Below, piece after piece: positions 45,850 to 55,916 of a stretch of 64,000 bases of DNA. The stretch's first letter is position 1, and the number at the start of each line of letters is the position of its first letter. This DNA is from Reticulitermes speratus. Its lineage: Eukaryota; Arthropoda; Insecta; Blattodea; Rhinotermitidae. Where the stretch lies: assembly GCA_021186555.1 (NCBI GenBank), contig JAJKFL010000014.1:29280033-29344032 (forward strand), read 5' to 3'. The notes below the pieces were generated by a model. That model had not been told where the DNA came from, ran no database searches, and saw only the letters and a list, made by a program, of their open reading frames with translations. Made by a program: the position numbers and the translations under genes.

Positions 45850-46185
45850 GGCTTGTTCGGCTGTACCATATTTTTTCACATTATCTCATAAACGGCACGA
45901 CTTTCGGAAAAAATGTTATTCAACATAAAATGCGTGATTGATTTTCTGTCTCAACCATTTCTCTTTCTAAGAAGGACTGAGCGACATATTTTCGTAAATG
46001 TAAATAGGTCTTCATGTAAAGTACCCGTTATTCATGTCACATTTTAATGAAACTTGAATTTTCAGGACAGATTTTCGAAAAATGAAAATCCGTCCAGTGG
46101 GAGCCGAGTTCGGTGGGGACGGACAGACATGATGAAGCTAATAGTCGCTTTTCGCAACTTTGCGACCGCGCCTAAACAAAGTTTT
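45850..46185 (+). repeat. R1 dispersed repeat
   Basis: Inverse of 31005-31395 with colinear blocks: ATCTCATAAACGGCACGACT, TTCAACATAAAATGCGTGAT, AAAGTACCCGTTATTCATGT, AGATTTTCGAAAAATGAAAA and AGTCGCTTTTCGCAACTTTG. The plus strand reads MMKLIVAFRNFATAPK at about 46129-46176. It starts 20 bp from a SINE. Confidence 0.75.
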
Positions 46186-46384
46186 TGCATTTTTGAAATT
46201 CCTAAAATCAGTAGTGGATGTGTGAGCAGTTGTGGTATGTTAGGATTGGTGTTAGTTTGGATGACGGGGTGTGAGCGTGGGTGATATAATCATGTTGGGG
46301 GGGGGGGGGGGCCTCAAACTCCTATGTTTCGCCCCATGCTCCTGAAAGGCATGTAATTACCTACAGTCCCTTGTTACTAGAAGA

Positions 46385-46520
46385 TGACGTATGGGATATG
46401 ATGCCATGTAGCCCGGTAAATGTCTGCCGACGTTTCAGGGGAACCTTTTACCTCCATCTTCAAGTTACCATCCGAAACGTCGGCACACATGTGCCAGGCT
46501 ATATGACGTGACACCCAAGA
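46385..46520. repeat. P1 fold-back element, C3-mutant hammerhead
   Basis: Minus half (about 46467-46429): CUUGAAGA, extra U, stem II GGAGG against CCCCU, GAAACGUCGG. C3 appears as U, the same change as in 10261-10436. Plus half shortened to ACCATCCGAAACGTCGGCAC, then CTATATGACGTGACACCCAA, the right arm. Confidence 0.72.
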
Positions 46521-47011
46521 GGCTCATCTCCATGACACTCTCAAATCTCACCCGTATTACATACTCTCTTGGGTCGTATCTCGTTCTTATTAATCGACGT
46601 AATTTTTGTCATGCCCTTTCAAAATGTATGGAGATGCGGATTGATTATGAATTACATTGAATGCGAAGAGGTCAGCGTAAATGGAATTCCAAAGATAACC
46701 AGTGTATTAAAGGCACATCAGGTTTGTTTCTTGCTTTTAGCAGCATGTGTCTTACGAAATCTCTTTCCGAGAGAGGCGACGTGATTTGAAGCAGCTTTCA
46801 ATTTGACCACTTGACTCCTGGCACCAGCCGGCATGTCACGTAGATACTGAAAGAAGGATGACGTGGCAAAAAATTGCGTGACCGCATTTTGACTTCCCTC
46901 GTGGTTCTCATTTCGACGCTTTGGTGGACTGCAGCATATTGTTTAACCTATATTCACCCTTAAAGCTTATCTGTTCTACGGAATTTACACTATACTGTCG
47001 TCTTTGAAATA
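46521..47011. other. No recognised feature
   Basis: A plus frame of 71 codons is present, unsupported. Confidence 0.4.
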
Positions 47012-47013
47012 TA

Positions 47014-47198
47014 CAGTCGAACCCGGTTATAACGTCATGAAAGGGACTGAAGCTTGTGTGTCGTTATAAACGAGTGTCGTTATAACCGAGGAGTATAATA
47101 TTATGGTTAACAATGACGGATTAATTGGTACCACAGAATATCTGACGCTATAGGCGAGGTGTCGTATAAACCGATGTCGTTATAACCGGGTTCGACTG
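47014..47198. mobile_element. pogo/Tigger-like MITE with perfect 21-bp TIRs
   Basis: Left end CAGTCGAACCCGGTTATAAC (plus G) is exactly mirrored at the right end, and TA lies on both sides (47012-47013, 47199-47200), the duplication of the Tc1/mariner/pogo superfamily. The interior repeats GTCGTTATA/GTCGTATA motifs four or more times, in line with transposase-binding subterminal repeats. No transposase; 185 bp long. TIR identity suggests recent activity. Confidence 0.93.
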
Positions 47199-47374
47199 TA
47201 CTTTGTGAATAAATTGTGGTCGTACAGTTCATTGTAGAATATGTCATTAAACTTTTGAAGCTTGAAGTCCGTCTAAACTATCGGTTTCCATTTTTTAGGA
47301 GCTCTCACCTCTTTCATTCCCAAAATATGTTTTCGCACCCCCTTCGAAATATGTTTAAGTAATTATCAAAATGT

Positions 47375-47620
47375 GCCGATCCCAGTGGTCGCACGGTCTA
47401 AGGCATGGGTCTGCGGCCGCTTGTTTGCTGGAATTGCGGGTTCGAATCCCGCCTGGGGCATGGATGACTGTTTCTTGTGAGTGTTGTGTGTTGTCAGATA
47501 GAGGTCTGTGCGACAGGCCGATCACTCGTCCAGAGGAGTCCTACCGAGTGTGGTTGTCTGAGTGTGATCTCGAAACCTCGACAGAGAAGGGGCCTAGGCT
47601 CACTAGGGCTGTCGAGCCTT
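47375..47620 (+). mobile_element. SINE-C copy, near full length
   Basis: GCCGATCCCAGTGGTCGCAC, B box GCGGGTTCGAATCCCGCC, CACTCGTCCAGAGGAGTCCT, TACCGAGTGTGG and TAGGGCTGTCGAGCC. Flanks AAGTAATTATCAAAAT and AAATAATTAACAATAT could be an aged TSD. A (TA)n run follows at about 47634-47657. Confidence 0.92.
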
Positions 47621-47659
47621 GAAATAATTAACAATATATATATATATATATATATAATA

Positions 47660-48085
47660 AAAGTGGGAACTTCGCCACATTTGTTGGAACATTTTCACGG
47701 TGTGATAGTGTATGCTTTTGTGCATAAAAATCACAATTTCGTGAAGTCAGACTTACACTCATTGATTTAATGTTGTTTATTACCACAACGGTATGAATAA
47801 AGTTAAGATAATATGTTTTAAATTTGTCAATATCTTGCACCCCCAGAATGGGTCTCTCGGCCCCCCTCTCCAAGGGGTGCATGCATCCCCTCTTGGGAAC
47901 TACTGTTTTAAAAGTTCGGGCTGTTTCTTCACAGAAGACACCGTGTGTCTGCATTATAAAGACCAACCGGTTTAAGCTGTTGAAAAAAGTTATCAGTGTT
48001 TGTTGTGGGAATCGTGGGAAACGTAACAATAGAGTACAGGTATGTGGGAAAAATAAATGGTACTATTTAGTATTAATACTGGTGT
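47660..48085. other. No recognised feature
   Basis: CACCCCCAGAATGGGTCTCT near 47838 may be a transposon block, but no element could be delimited. Confidence 0.35.
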
Positions 48086-48096
48086 AACGTGTGTAT

Positions 48097-48360
48097 TGGC
48101 CGATCCCAGTGGCCGCGCGGTCTAAGGCGTGGGTCTGAGGCCGATCGCTTACTAGGATTGTTGGTTCGAATCCCGCCTAGGGCATGGATGTCTGTCTCTT
48201 GTGGTTGTTGTGTGATGTCAGTTAGAGGTCTCTGCGACGAGCTGGCCCCTCGCCCAGAGGAGTCCTACCGAGTGTGGTGTGTCTAAAAAGTGTGATCGTG
48301 AAGCCTCGAAAAATGAGGCGGCCTAGGCCCCCAAGGGGCTGTCGAGCCGTTGAAAAAAAA
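48097..48360 (+). mobile_element. SINE-C copy with perfect 11-bp TSD
   Basis: TGGCCGATCCCAGTGGCCGC, B box TTGGTTCGAATCCCGCC, then the family body to GGGGCTGTCGAGCCG and an A8-A10 tail. AACGTGTGTAT stands before (48086-48096) and after (48361-48371). Length 264 bp. With the copy at 47375 this makes two plus-strand SINE-Cs within 750 bp. Confidence 0.95.
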
Positions 48361-48371
48361 AACGTGTGTAT

Positions 48372-48910
48372 AGAATGTTGATACTGGTGGTATGTATAGT
48401 AACCACTCTGCTTTGAAGGCTTCATATTGTAGTACAAGCAAACGAGGTGGATACACCAAGCCATTGTTTCCGATTTTGTCTTTGTAATAGGGAAATGAAA
48501 TTAACAGGTCAAAACATGTGGACGTGTGTTACCCCAGTGGAAATTGAACGAAGTATTCGATTTTCGTGAAAACCAGTGAAACGTTCGAGATTAAACGGGC
48601 TGTGGGTTTGTCCGTACGTTCAGTGATTCTAACTTAGGGCTTTGTATTGACCCCTGATGATGTGACGATTCAGTGACATTTGTGTCGTTAGCGCAGTTCT
48701 TAACGTTTGAAACTCGAGAAGTAACGTAGGCTATTTATTAAGCACAGGTAGCCTAAGAAGATGAAGAGCAAATGCCCACATAACATTCTAACCACAAGTG
48801 AAGACCAAATGAACGTGTATCATTGTAAACATAACTTAGGGAATGAAGTTTCGTATAACAGCAAGCGAAACTATTTGAATGGACGAGACTTTTTGTGTCT
48901 GTAAAAGTTT
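48372..48910. other. No recognised feature
   Basis: CCCCTGATGATGTGACG near 48650 looks like the start of a hammerhead but has no GAAA box; see rejected items. Confidence 0.4.
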
Positions 48911-48920
48911 TAAGAATAAG

Positions 48921-48961
48921 GCTACATGTTTCGGCCAAAAATGATTAGCCGTAATCAGGCC
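48921..48961 (-). ncRNA. Hammerhead motif, G8 mutated
   Basis: Minus strand: GGC, CUGAUUA (G8 to U), C, stem II GGCUA/UGGCC with one G-U pair, GAA, palindromic ACAUGU, A, GCC. Everything but G8 is in place; loss of this base should stop catalysis (established core requirement). Confidence 0.7.
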
Positions 48962-49600
48962 TAATTACAAGAATACAAAAGGGGATATATTTTACAACGG
49001 TATTTCAGGCTTGAGATCTCACCCTTTACAAGCTAAGGCATACATGTAGTGTAAAACATATATAATGCCTGAAGTGTATAATTTTAAGTTTGTAAAACGT
49101 TAAGAATATTAAACGATAATATGACATAGGCAATTAGATGTAAAATTCTTGGAAGCGACGTGTATGTATTACAGTCGGATCATCGAAGTGTGGAAAAAGT
49201 GCGTATAAAGTATGACTAGCTTAAGTTCTTTAATCTTGTTTTGCGCTGTTTTGTTTCTGTTACTTGTTTTGAGTAAGTTGACAAGGTAGTTTAAACTTGT
49301 TAAAATTGCTTAGGTTTGGTGCAATATAATACGTCATTTTTACAGATCGCAAAATATGCCTTATTTGATGCATGCTTGAATGCCTACTGCAGTATATACA
49401 CGTCGCTTCCAAGAATTTTACATCTCACTACCTACGTCGTGTTATTCTTTTTAATATTTTGAACGCTTTATAGACTTAAAATTATACGTTTCAGGCATTC
49501 TGTGTCTTTTACACTATATGTATATTTTGGCTTACAAAGGTTGAGATCTCAAACCTGAAATACAGTTGTACAATATCCCCCTTTTGTATTCTTGTAATTT

Positions 49601-49642
49601 GGCCTGATGATGGCTAATCATTTTTAGCCGAAATGTGTAGCC
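49601..49642 (+). ncRNA. Hammerhead ribozyme, intact core
   Basis: Stem I GGC (49601-49603) / GCC (49640-49642); CUGAUGA 49604-49610; extra U; stem II GGCUA/UAGCC with loop 49617-49624; GAA 49630-49632; stem III AUGUGU, pairing with itself only through wobbles (ancestral form ACAUGU); H17 = A49639. Confidence 0.75.
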
Positions 49643-49734
49643 TTATTCTTACTCAGTATAGTGTTGTGTTGACTGACTGCAACATTCATTTGTATTTAGT
49701 AACGCAACGGGGATGTACCGCCTTAAAGCTTTTA

Positions 49735-50714
49735 ATCTTACCGAGTTGTTGCTTATTTTAAGGTACTGGACACTGTGTGGGGGACCGTGTCGATACGTGC
49801 TGTGACCACCGAGTTGTTGCTTATTTTAAGGTGCTGGACACTGTGAGGGGGGACCGTGTCGATACGTGCTGTGACCACCGAGTTGTTGCTTATTTTAAGG
49901 TGCAGGACACTGTGGGGGGGGGGGGGGCCGTGTCGATACGTGCTGTGACCACCGAGTTGTTGCTTATTCTAAGGTACTGGACACTGTGTGGGGGATCGTG
50001 TCGATACGTGCTGTGACCACCGAGTTGTTGCTTATTCTAAGGTACTGGACACTGTGTGGGGGACCGTGTCGATACGTGCTGTGACCACCGAGTTGTTGCA
50101 TATTTTAAGGTACTGGACAGTGTGTGGGGGACCGTGTCGATGCGTGCTGTGACCACCGAGTTGTTGCTTATACTAAGGTACTGGACACTGTGTGGGGGAC
50201 CGTGTCGATACGTGCTGTGACCACCGAGTTGTTGCTTATTTTAAGGTACTGGACAGTGTGTGGGGGACCGTGTCGATACGTGCTGTGACCACCGAGTTGT
50301 TGCTTATTTTAAGGTGCTGGACACTGTGTGGGGGACCGTGTCGATACGTGCTGTGACCACCGAGTTGTTGCTTATTTCTAAGGTACTGGACACTGTGTGG
50401 GGGACCGTGTCGATACGTGCTGTGACCACCGAGCTGTTGCTTATTTTAAGGTACTGGACACTGTGTGGGGGACCGTGTCGATACGTGCTGTGACCACCGA
50501 GTTCTTACTTATTTTAAGGTACTGGACAGTGTGTGGGGGACCGTGTCGATACGTGCTGTGATCACCGAGCTGTTGCTTATTTTAAGGTACTGGACACTGT
50601 GTGGGGGACCGTGTCGATATGTGCTGTTGTTATTTTAAGGTACTGGACACTGTGTGGGGGGCCGTGTCGATACGTGCTGTGACCACCGAGCTGTTGCTTA
50701 TTTTAAGGTACTGG
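49735..50714. repeat. 68-bp tandem array, about 14 copies
   Basis: CCGTGTCGATACGTGCTGTG recurs every 68-69 bp (49785, 49854, then 68-bp steps). Unit: GGTACTGGACACTGTGTGGG, GGACCGTGTCGATACGTGC, TGTGACCACCGAGTTGTTGC, TTATTTTAA. One unit has G14 (49914-49927) in place of about five G; one unit near 50620 lacks about 22 bp. Plus frames here (77-79 codons) are array artefacts. Confidence 0.96.
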
Positions 50715-50789
50715 ATCCTGCATGTGATCGTAGAATCCTCAGAAACTCATAAAGAACGTCAGTCCACATTGGCGGAGTTGTGACCGAGA

Positions 50790-51459
50790 TTTGAACGAAG
50801 AACCTCATGAGGATGGTGCAGGAGTGTCCACTGCGTACTCTCAGTGATCGGCTCTTTTTAAAAGCCTGACAGGCCTTGCAGTATGAAGCTGTTTGTTTCT
50901 CATACTAATTTTCGTAACCATATTCCTCCCGTGTTGTAAAACAATCCAATTTTGAAGCGCTTTGTGCAGAATATTTATGCTGCAGATTATGTCGAAGGCC
51001 CTTCCGCATTTTGCTTCACCAGAAGACGAGGATTTCTTCGTACTGACACAACCAGTGTTCGCCTTTGATGTTGCATATGAGGAGATAAATGTTCAGTAGG
51101 CCATAAAACTTTCCAGTAGTAGTCGCTAAGATTTTTTTATGCTGGATGCTTCAGAGTTTATTCAACCCCGGGCTTTGCATGAAGGTCATGTCTCACATAA
51201 TTCAGATAATGCATGATGGATTGAGTTACAAGTAATGCACAGACTCTGCATTATCACTTATGACGTAAGACCATGCTAAAAAAACAAGTATTGTATAGCC
51301 ATACAAGCAGGCAAGTAATTATAACACAGTGGCGTGCAGCTGTGTAATCCAGTTGGGGAATGAAGTCATGTAACAGTTATAGCACCGTGTGTTTAGTGTT
51401 TTTCGGCATACGAACAGCATTTGTGGTGTTTAGGCAGGGTGATTAAAGTGCATTAATAA
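50790..51459. other. No recognised feature
   Basis: No gene recognised; a tRNA-like AGATTTGAACGAAGAA near 50790 is too weak to call. Confidence 0.35.
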
Positions 51460-51575
51460 TGTTTCTGGAATGTGACACTATATAGCTCGGTAGATAGGTA
51501 CCAGTGTTTCGGGGGAACATGCTGCCTCAGTTTTCAGAGCAGAAGTGTAGTTGCAGCCTGTGAAATAGGATGTAC
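51460..51575. repeat. P1 left half, decayed hammerhead
   Basis: TGGAATGTGACACTATATAG, CTCGGTAGATAGGTACCAG, then TTTCGGGGGAACATGCTGCC. On the minus strand CUGAAAA (G8 to A), stem II partly paired, GAAACACUGG. The right half is largely lost. Confidence 0.6.
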
Positions 51576-51576
51576 G

Positions 51577-51712
51577 TTTTTTTTTCAATGGCTTGACAGC
51601 CCCTTGGGGGTCTAGGCCGTCTCATTTTTCGAGGTTTCACGATCACACACTTTTTAGACACACCACACTCGGTAGGACTCCTCTGGACGAGGGATCAGCT
51701 CGCGTCTGCGTT
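51577..51712 (-). mobile_element. SINE-C copy, 5'-truncated
   Basis: Reversed tail and body: TTTTTTTTCAATGGCTTGAC, AGCCCCTTGGGGGTCTAGGC, CACACTCGGTAGGACTCCTC, then the copy stops at GATCAGCTCGCG. The head is absent; a degenerate tandem array begins at once. Confidence 0.88.
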
Positions 51713-52167
51713 GTTGTTAGGTTACAATATAATACTTGTACAAAAGTGAAGTACCTTGTTTCCAGGTGACATTATAGCAAGTAACACAGAAGTACTTGTG
51801 GTACGAAACTGAAGTAGATACTTTGTTTCTAAGTTACAGTGTAGTCCGTGAACAAAAGTGAAGTGTATTGCTCTAGGTGACCATGTAGTCTTTGCATGAA
51901 AGTGAAGTATGTTTTCTGGGTTAGAATGTAAAGTTCGTGTACTACATTTGTTCAGTATTTCCATGTTACAGTGTAATTATTGGACTGGAGCGAGGTACGT
52001 TGTTACTAGGTTACAATGTAATGCTTATGAAGCGAAGTGCGTTATTTGTGGTTTACAGATTTGTCCTTGTACGAACGCAGAGTCGTCGTTTCTAGGTCAC
52101 AGTGTGATCCTTGCAGTAAAGCGAGGTACGTTGTTTGTGATTTACAGTGTAGTCCTTGTACCAAGCA
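51713..52167. repeat. Degenerate ~45-bp tandem array (part 1)
   Basis: About ten units of the form GGTTACAGTGTAGTCCTTG, TACGAAAGTGAAGTACGTTG, TTTCTA, with many differences. Old array. It resumes at 52552-52640 after an inserted element, with units GGTTACAGTGTAGTTCTTG and GGTGTACATTGTAGCACAG. Confidence 0.85.
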
Positions 52168-52551
52168 TAGGCGCACACAGAATTTTTCTTGGGGGGGGGG
52201 GGGGTTTGACCCTGATTCTATATATAATTTATATTTGATTTAAAAAACTATGTGATGAAAATCATGTCAAAATCTCCAAGCTGACATCTAGTTAGGATAC
52301 AAGGAAAATTAAAACTAACCAAAAAAGAAGAAAAATCTACATATTCGTAAGTTTTTATTATATTTTTCAATATTCCAAGGTACTAGTCATCAGCCGATTT
52401 AGTGGCTGATTTAGGCTGAAGCGTAAATCACGTAAAACCTTTGATATCATCGTGTCTACAGAATCTGTGTTTGTTAAATTTCGCTTTGGAAGGGGGGTGT
52501 AGTCCGGTAGCTCCCCCCCCCCCCCCCTCCGGGTGCGACAGTGTGCCAAAG
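52168..52551. mobile_element. DNA-transposon fragment with G/C-run ends, inside the array
   Basis: Left part CATAGGCGCACACAGAATTT then G14 (52191-52204); right part TCCGGTAGCT then C15 (52513-52527) and TCCGGGTGCGACAGTGTG. G run on one side and C run on the other make inverted G-rich subterminal parts, as in insect MITEs starting CAnAGGCG. The family is not certain and a TSD could not be defined. Confidence 0.6.
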
Positions 52552-52640
52552 TAAGTCGTTTCCAGGTTACAGTGTAGTTCTTGTACGAAGTGAAATGGTT
52601 GTGTCTAGGTGTACATTGTAGCACAGTGTACGAAAAAGTA
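52552..52640. repeat. Degenerate ~45-bp tandem array (part 2)
   Basis: Two units of the same array as 51713-52167, showing that the intervening 384 bp is an insertion into a formerly continuous array. Confidence 0.75.
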
Positions 52641-53400
52641 TGTATTGTGTGTGGTATTTCCCACATCAGTTTTCTTACCGTTTGGATCACTCGCAGATCC
52701 CTCTGTATACCATAACGCCAGTGAGTCGGATGCACCAGAAGTTTGTAAGTACAGCATTGTACGCCCCTGTGTTTGAGGGTGCCGCACAAATAGCACAGTA
52801 GTTTAAAGTTCCTGCTGCCCTCCGGGTATGACCCTTCATATAATGTTGCTGTGTTGCTGATCTAACTCGATATGCCAGGGTCCCTTATCATTTGACTCTG
52901 TGCCGAAGGTCATGTAAATAACGTAAGCATATCAATTGTTGTTACAATGTATGAAGTTGAAAATATTTAGGCCGCAGCACGGTATCTGTTTCACGACCTG
53001 TAAACAGCATGTTAAAACAAACATTTTTTGTCTTCACTGAAGGTATCACAGTGAACGGATAATTGGATTTGTTGCCCAGAGGTGTGCAGAATTTTCCCAT
53101 ATCCCATTCAGTTATCTTCCATTTTTTTGTTATTGCTTTGAATTCATTCTTGTACAAAAGAAGTCTAAGCGTCTGCCTATCTTCTGCCCCTTCTTTCGTT
53201 ACATATTTCTTCTGTTTTTCGCGATGAACTTTTTTTTTATTATGGTTCCGGTTCATTATGTTGCAGCAGTTTTCTAGGCTATTTAAGGACATCATACCAA
53301 CTGCTGACGCTGCATTCCGTCAGATGACATATTGCGAGTTAATGTAGATATTACACAGTGAAGAATACATGAGAAAACGGACAGTATTAGGAACGGGTTA
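52641..53400. other. Unassigned; minus frame 52942-53295
   Basis: A 117-codon minus frame, Lys-rich and with varied composition, is the only frame in this region that is not explained by a repeat. No domain recognised; it starts amid an oligo-T tract. Kept as unassigned sequence. Confidence 0.3.
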
Positions 53401-53631
53401 CACCAAATCCTTGTTTTACGCCCTTGTTGTGTTCCTGCAAAAGTTTGAGTAAATAAAAAAGGCGTAAACCTAAAATTTTATTCCCGACAGAAATAATGGA
53501 ATAGGTTTAGTAGTTGGCGTAATAGAATGCAGCCACCGAAAGGGCGTTAAACCGAAAATGAGAAGGCGTAAATTAAGAAATATATATTGGCATGGGGCGT
53601 TAAAGGAAAAAGGCGTAAAATAAGGGCTATG
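53401..53631. mobile_element. TA-flanked MITE with GGCGTAAA subterminal repeats
   Basis: Left CACCAAATCCTTGTTTTACG and right CGTAAAATAAGGGCTATG are imperfect inverted repeats; TA flanks both (53399-53400 and 53632-53633). GGCGTAA occurs repeatedly inside in one orientation. Layout resembles the pogo-like MITE at 47014-47198 but the sequence differs. Confidence 0.7.
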
Positions 53632-53633
53632 TA

Positions 53634-55063
53634 CTTCTGTCATGTGATCCCGGCATAACGTTTTGTATTGGTGTTAGTAGAAGTTAATAATGAAGCAGCA
53701 GGGGGAATGAAAGCGAAGGGAGAACAGGTGCAGACGTGTGTGATACGGACTTGTTCCCAGGAATAGGAAAATGTCGTGGCTGTTCTGTTGTTCGTAGAAG
53801 GATTTGCGTTCCGGAATTACACATTTTTTTGTCACTTATTCTGCTACATGGGTGCAGCTGAGGGTGAACAAGACGAAAATAAGAAATTGCAATAATTTAC
53901 TTTACTTTTGCTTTGTTAAAATATATCGATACTTTTAAAGAAGTACAGAGGAAAAATGGTGCATAGTTCGAGAGTCAGTTTCTGCGTGTAATGAATGGGA
54001 AACAGCCGCAGAGCTTAGTCCCTAACTATGCCATCGTTCTTTCGGTCGTTCCCTGATAGGCTTTGCCAACAATTTGTATTTTTGTTCGACATGTTTGAAT
54101 TTTAATGATAATTTTTGCCACAAGAGTTCAGCACGAGACGTATAAGACGAAGGTAACGAAATGTATGCAGGAGGCTGAAATTGTATAAACCCAAAGGTTT
54201 AGAGGAGTGCAAATTTGAAAAGAACACATTAAAAATATATATAGACCTACGTGCTCCACTCGGTGTCCCAACAGTAACTATATATATGCAGGTAATTTCA
54301 AAACCAAGAAGGACAGTTTTCAACACGTTATAACATTTTTTGTAAGATAAAGTATTGTGTGCGTGTTACTAACCTGCATTCGACTTCGATTGTAACTTCA
54401 TAGTTATCTTTGGGGCTCAGTATTCTGGTAAAATTAGGCAGAAGATAGGGGAGAAATAAGTGACTGTCTTTTTTTTAGTGTTTGGAGTGTGACGATGTGT
54501 AGTTAGGTACATATGAACCAATTTTTTTTTCTTCGGAAGAAGCTGTTGTATCAGTCTGCAAGGTAGAAGTCACACTGAGAACCTCAGATCAAACATATTC
54601 ATACCTAGTGCTTAGTTTCACTCATAGTCAAAGCTTTGCATATAGTATTTCCCTTCTTTCAATACCATGTCTGCCATTGTGTTGTTACAGGTTATCATTT
54701 GTAATTTATTTGTGTCAGCTTATAGACTGAACTGCAGCAGTGCTATTGTATATTTCCAGTTCATTAGTCTTATTTAAAAATGTAAATACAAATGCTTCAG
54801 ATTATAATACAATTTCTGAAAAGCCACATGAAATAGTTTGTATCTCCAAAGCATATTAAATATAATACCTATTCATGGGGTTGAATGTGTTGTGCCCATT
54901 CTCGGAATTTAATGAAATGTTCAACGATTGTCAGTTTGTCCCCACTATGTACCGGGCGTTTCTAAACCTGATACCGTCATTAAAAAAAAAGTATTCTGCC
55001 ACATTGACAGTATGCGTCATAAAGTGAAGATACTTTTGTTCGTTTGATGTTCCTAATTTTATT
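53634..55063. other. No recognised feature
   Basis: AT-rich. At 54480-54600, TTGGAGTGTGACGATGTGTA and AAGAAGCTGTTGTATCAGTC may be a very old P1 trace. Nothing further. Confidence 0.35.
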
Positions 55064-55438
55064 GCACGTACTGAGCTAACTTGAACACAGCAGATGACAG
55101 GCCTCCCCATTACGTACTGAACTATCTTGAACACAGCGGATGACAGGCCTCCCCATTACGCACTGAGCTAACTTGAACACAGCGGATGACAGGCCTCCCC
55201 ATTACGTACTGAGCTATCTTGAACACAGCGGATGACAGGCCTCCCCATTACGTACTGAACTATCTTGAACACAGCGGATGACAGGCCTCCCCATTACGTA
55301 CTGAGCTAACTTGAACACAGCGGATGACAGGCCTCCCCATTACGTACTGAGCTAACTTGAACACAGCGGATGACAGGCCTCCCCATTACGTACTGAGCTA
55401 ACTTGAACACAGCGGATGACAGGCCTCCCCATTACGTA
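55064..55438. repeat. 46-bp tandem array, about 8 copies
   Basis: GATGACAGGCCTCCCCATTA recurs at 46-bp steps (55093, 55139). Units alternate between GAGCTAAC and GA(A/G)CTATC versions of one segment; the last three units all have GAGCTAAC, indicating recent local duplication. Confidence 0.96.
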
Positions 55439-55916
55439 CCACAGGTATACAACGTGCATACATACAGAAAAATCGTACGTACTGTGGCTTAAAGATTCCT
55501 CTCGTTTGCTGGTACGTGCTGGTAGGCTCGGTTTGTCGTGTGGAGAAATGTTTGGCGAGTAGAATTTTTGTCTGCTGGTGAACTGACCCATGTGATGACC
55601 CGTGCGTATCACTGTCAATGTAAAATTTCATGTGCTTATCACAGAAACCTTTCTAATGATCCATTGATTGGTTGGGTGAATCTTAGTTTTTTTTTGGACA
55701 ACTCATCGCCGTTGTGTTCCTAGATAATCAGACTAAATATATTGTTGTCTTTTGACTGGATTTATTCTGCATCTTTGGTTGAATCTTATGTTATTTAACG
55801 ACATTGTGTCGTCGAATCAAATGTGACTGAGATCGTGAGTGTGAAGCAGATAAGGATTGCAGTGAGTCATGATGCATTTCAAGGTATTAACCAGCATTTG
55901 ACTGTAGACACTAAGA
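55439..55916. other. No recognised feature
   Basis: Short frames only. Confidence 0.4.

Larger units (their letters stand above)
48911..49651. repeat. Long inverted-repeat element with terminal hammerheads
   Basis: Arms 48911-49174 and 49390-49651, about 260 bp each, are colinear reverse complements along their full length with scattered mismatches. The unique centre is about 215 bp and has no frame. Outer ends are TAAGAATAAGGCTAC / GTAGCCTTATTCTTA. Each outer end carries a hammerhead core, one intact and one G8-mutated. Inverted long repeats with terminal hammerheads fit PLE-type pseudo-LTRs in inverted arrangement; no RT or GIY-YIG is left inside. Confidence 0.92.

Noticed and set aside
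48648-48690. CUGAUGAUGUGACG, a possible hammerhead start
   Set aside because: No GAAA box or matching stem II arm follows; the downstream part reads GUCGUUAGC.
52367-52789. Minus frame of 140 codons
   Set aside because: Spans a transposon end, a C run and the degenerate tandem array.
52942-53295. Minus frame of 117 codons not explained by a repeat
   Set aside because: No recognisable domain; kept only as an unassigned stretch. A protein search would decide.
55064-55438. CRISPR-like array (regular 46-bp repeats)
   Set aside because: There are no unique spacers between repeats; it is a plain head-to-tail tandem array in eukaryotic DNA.
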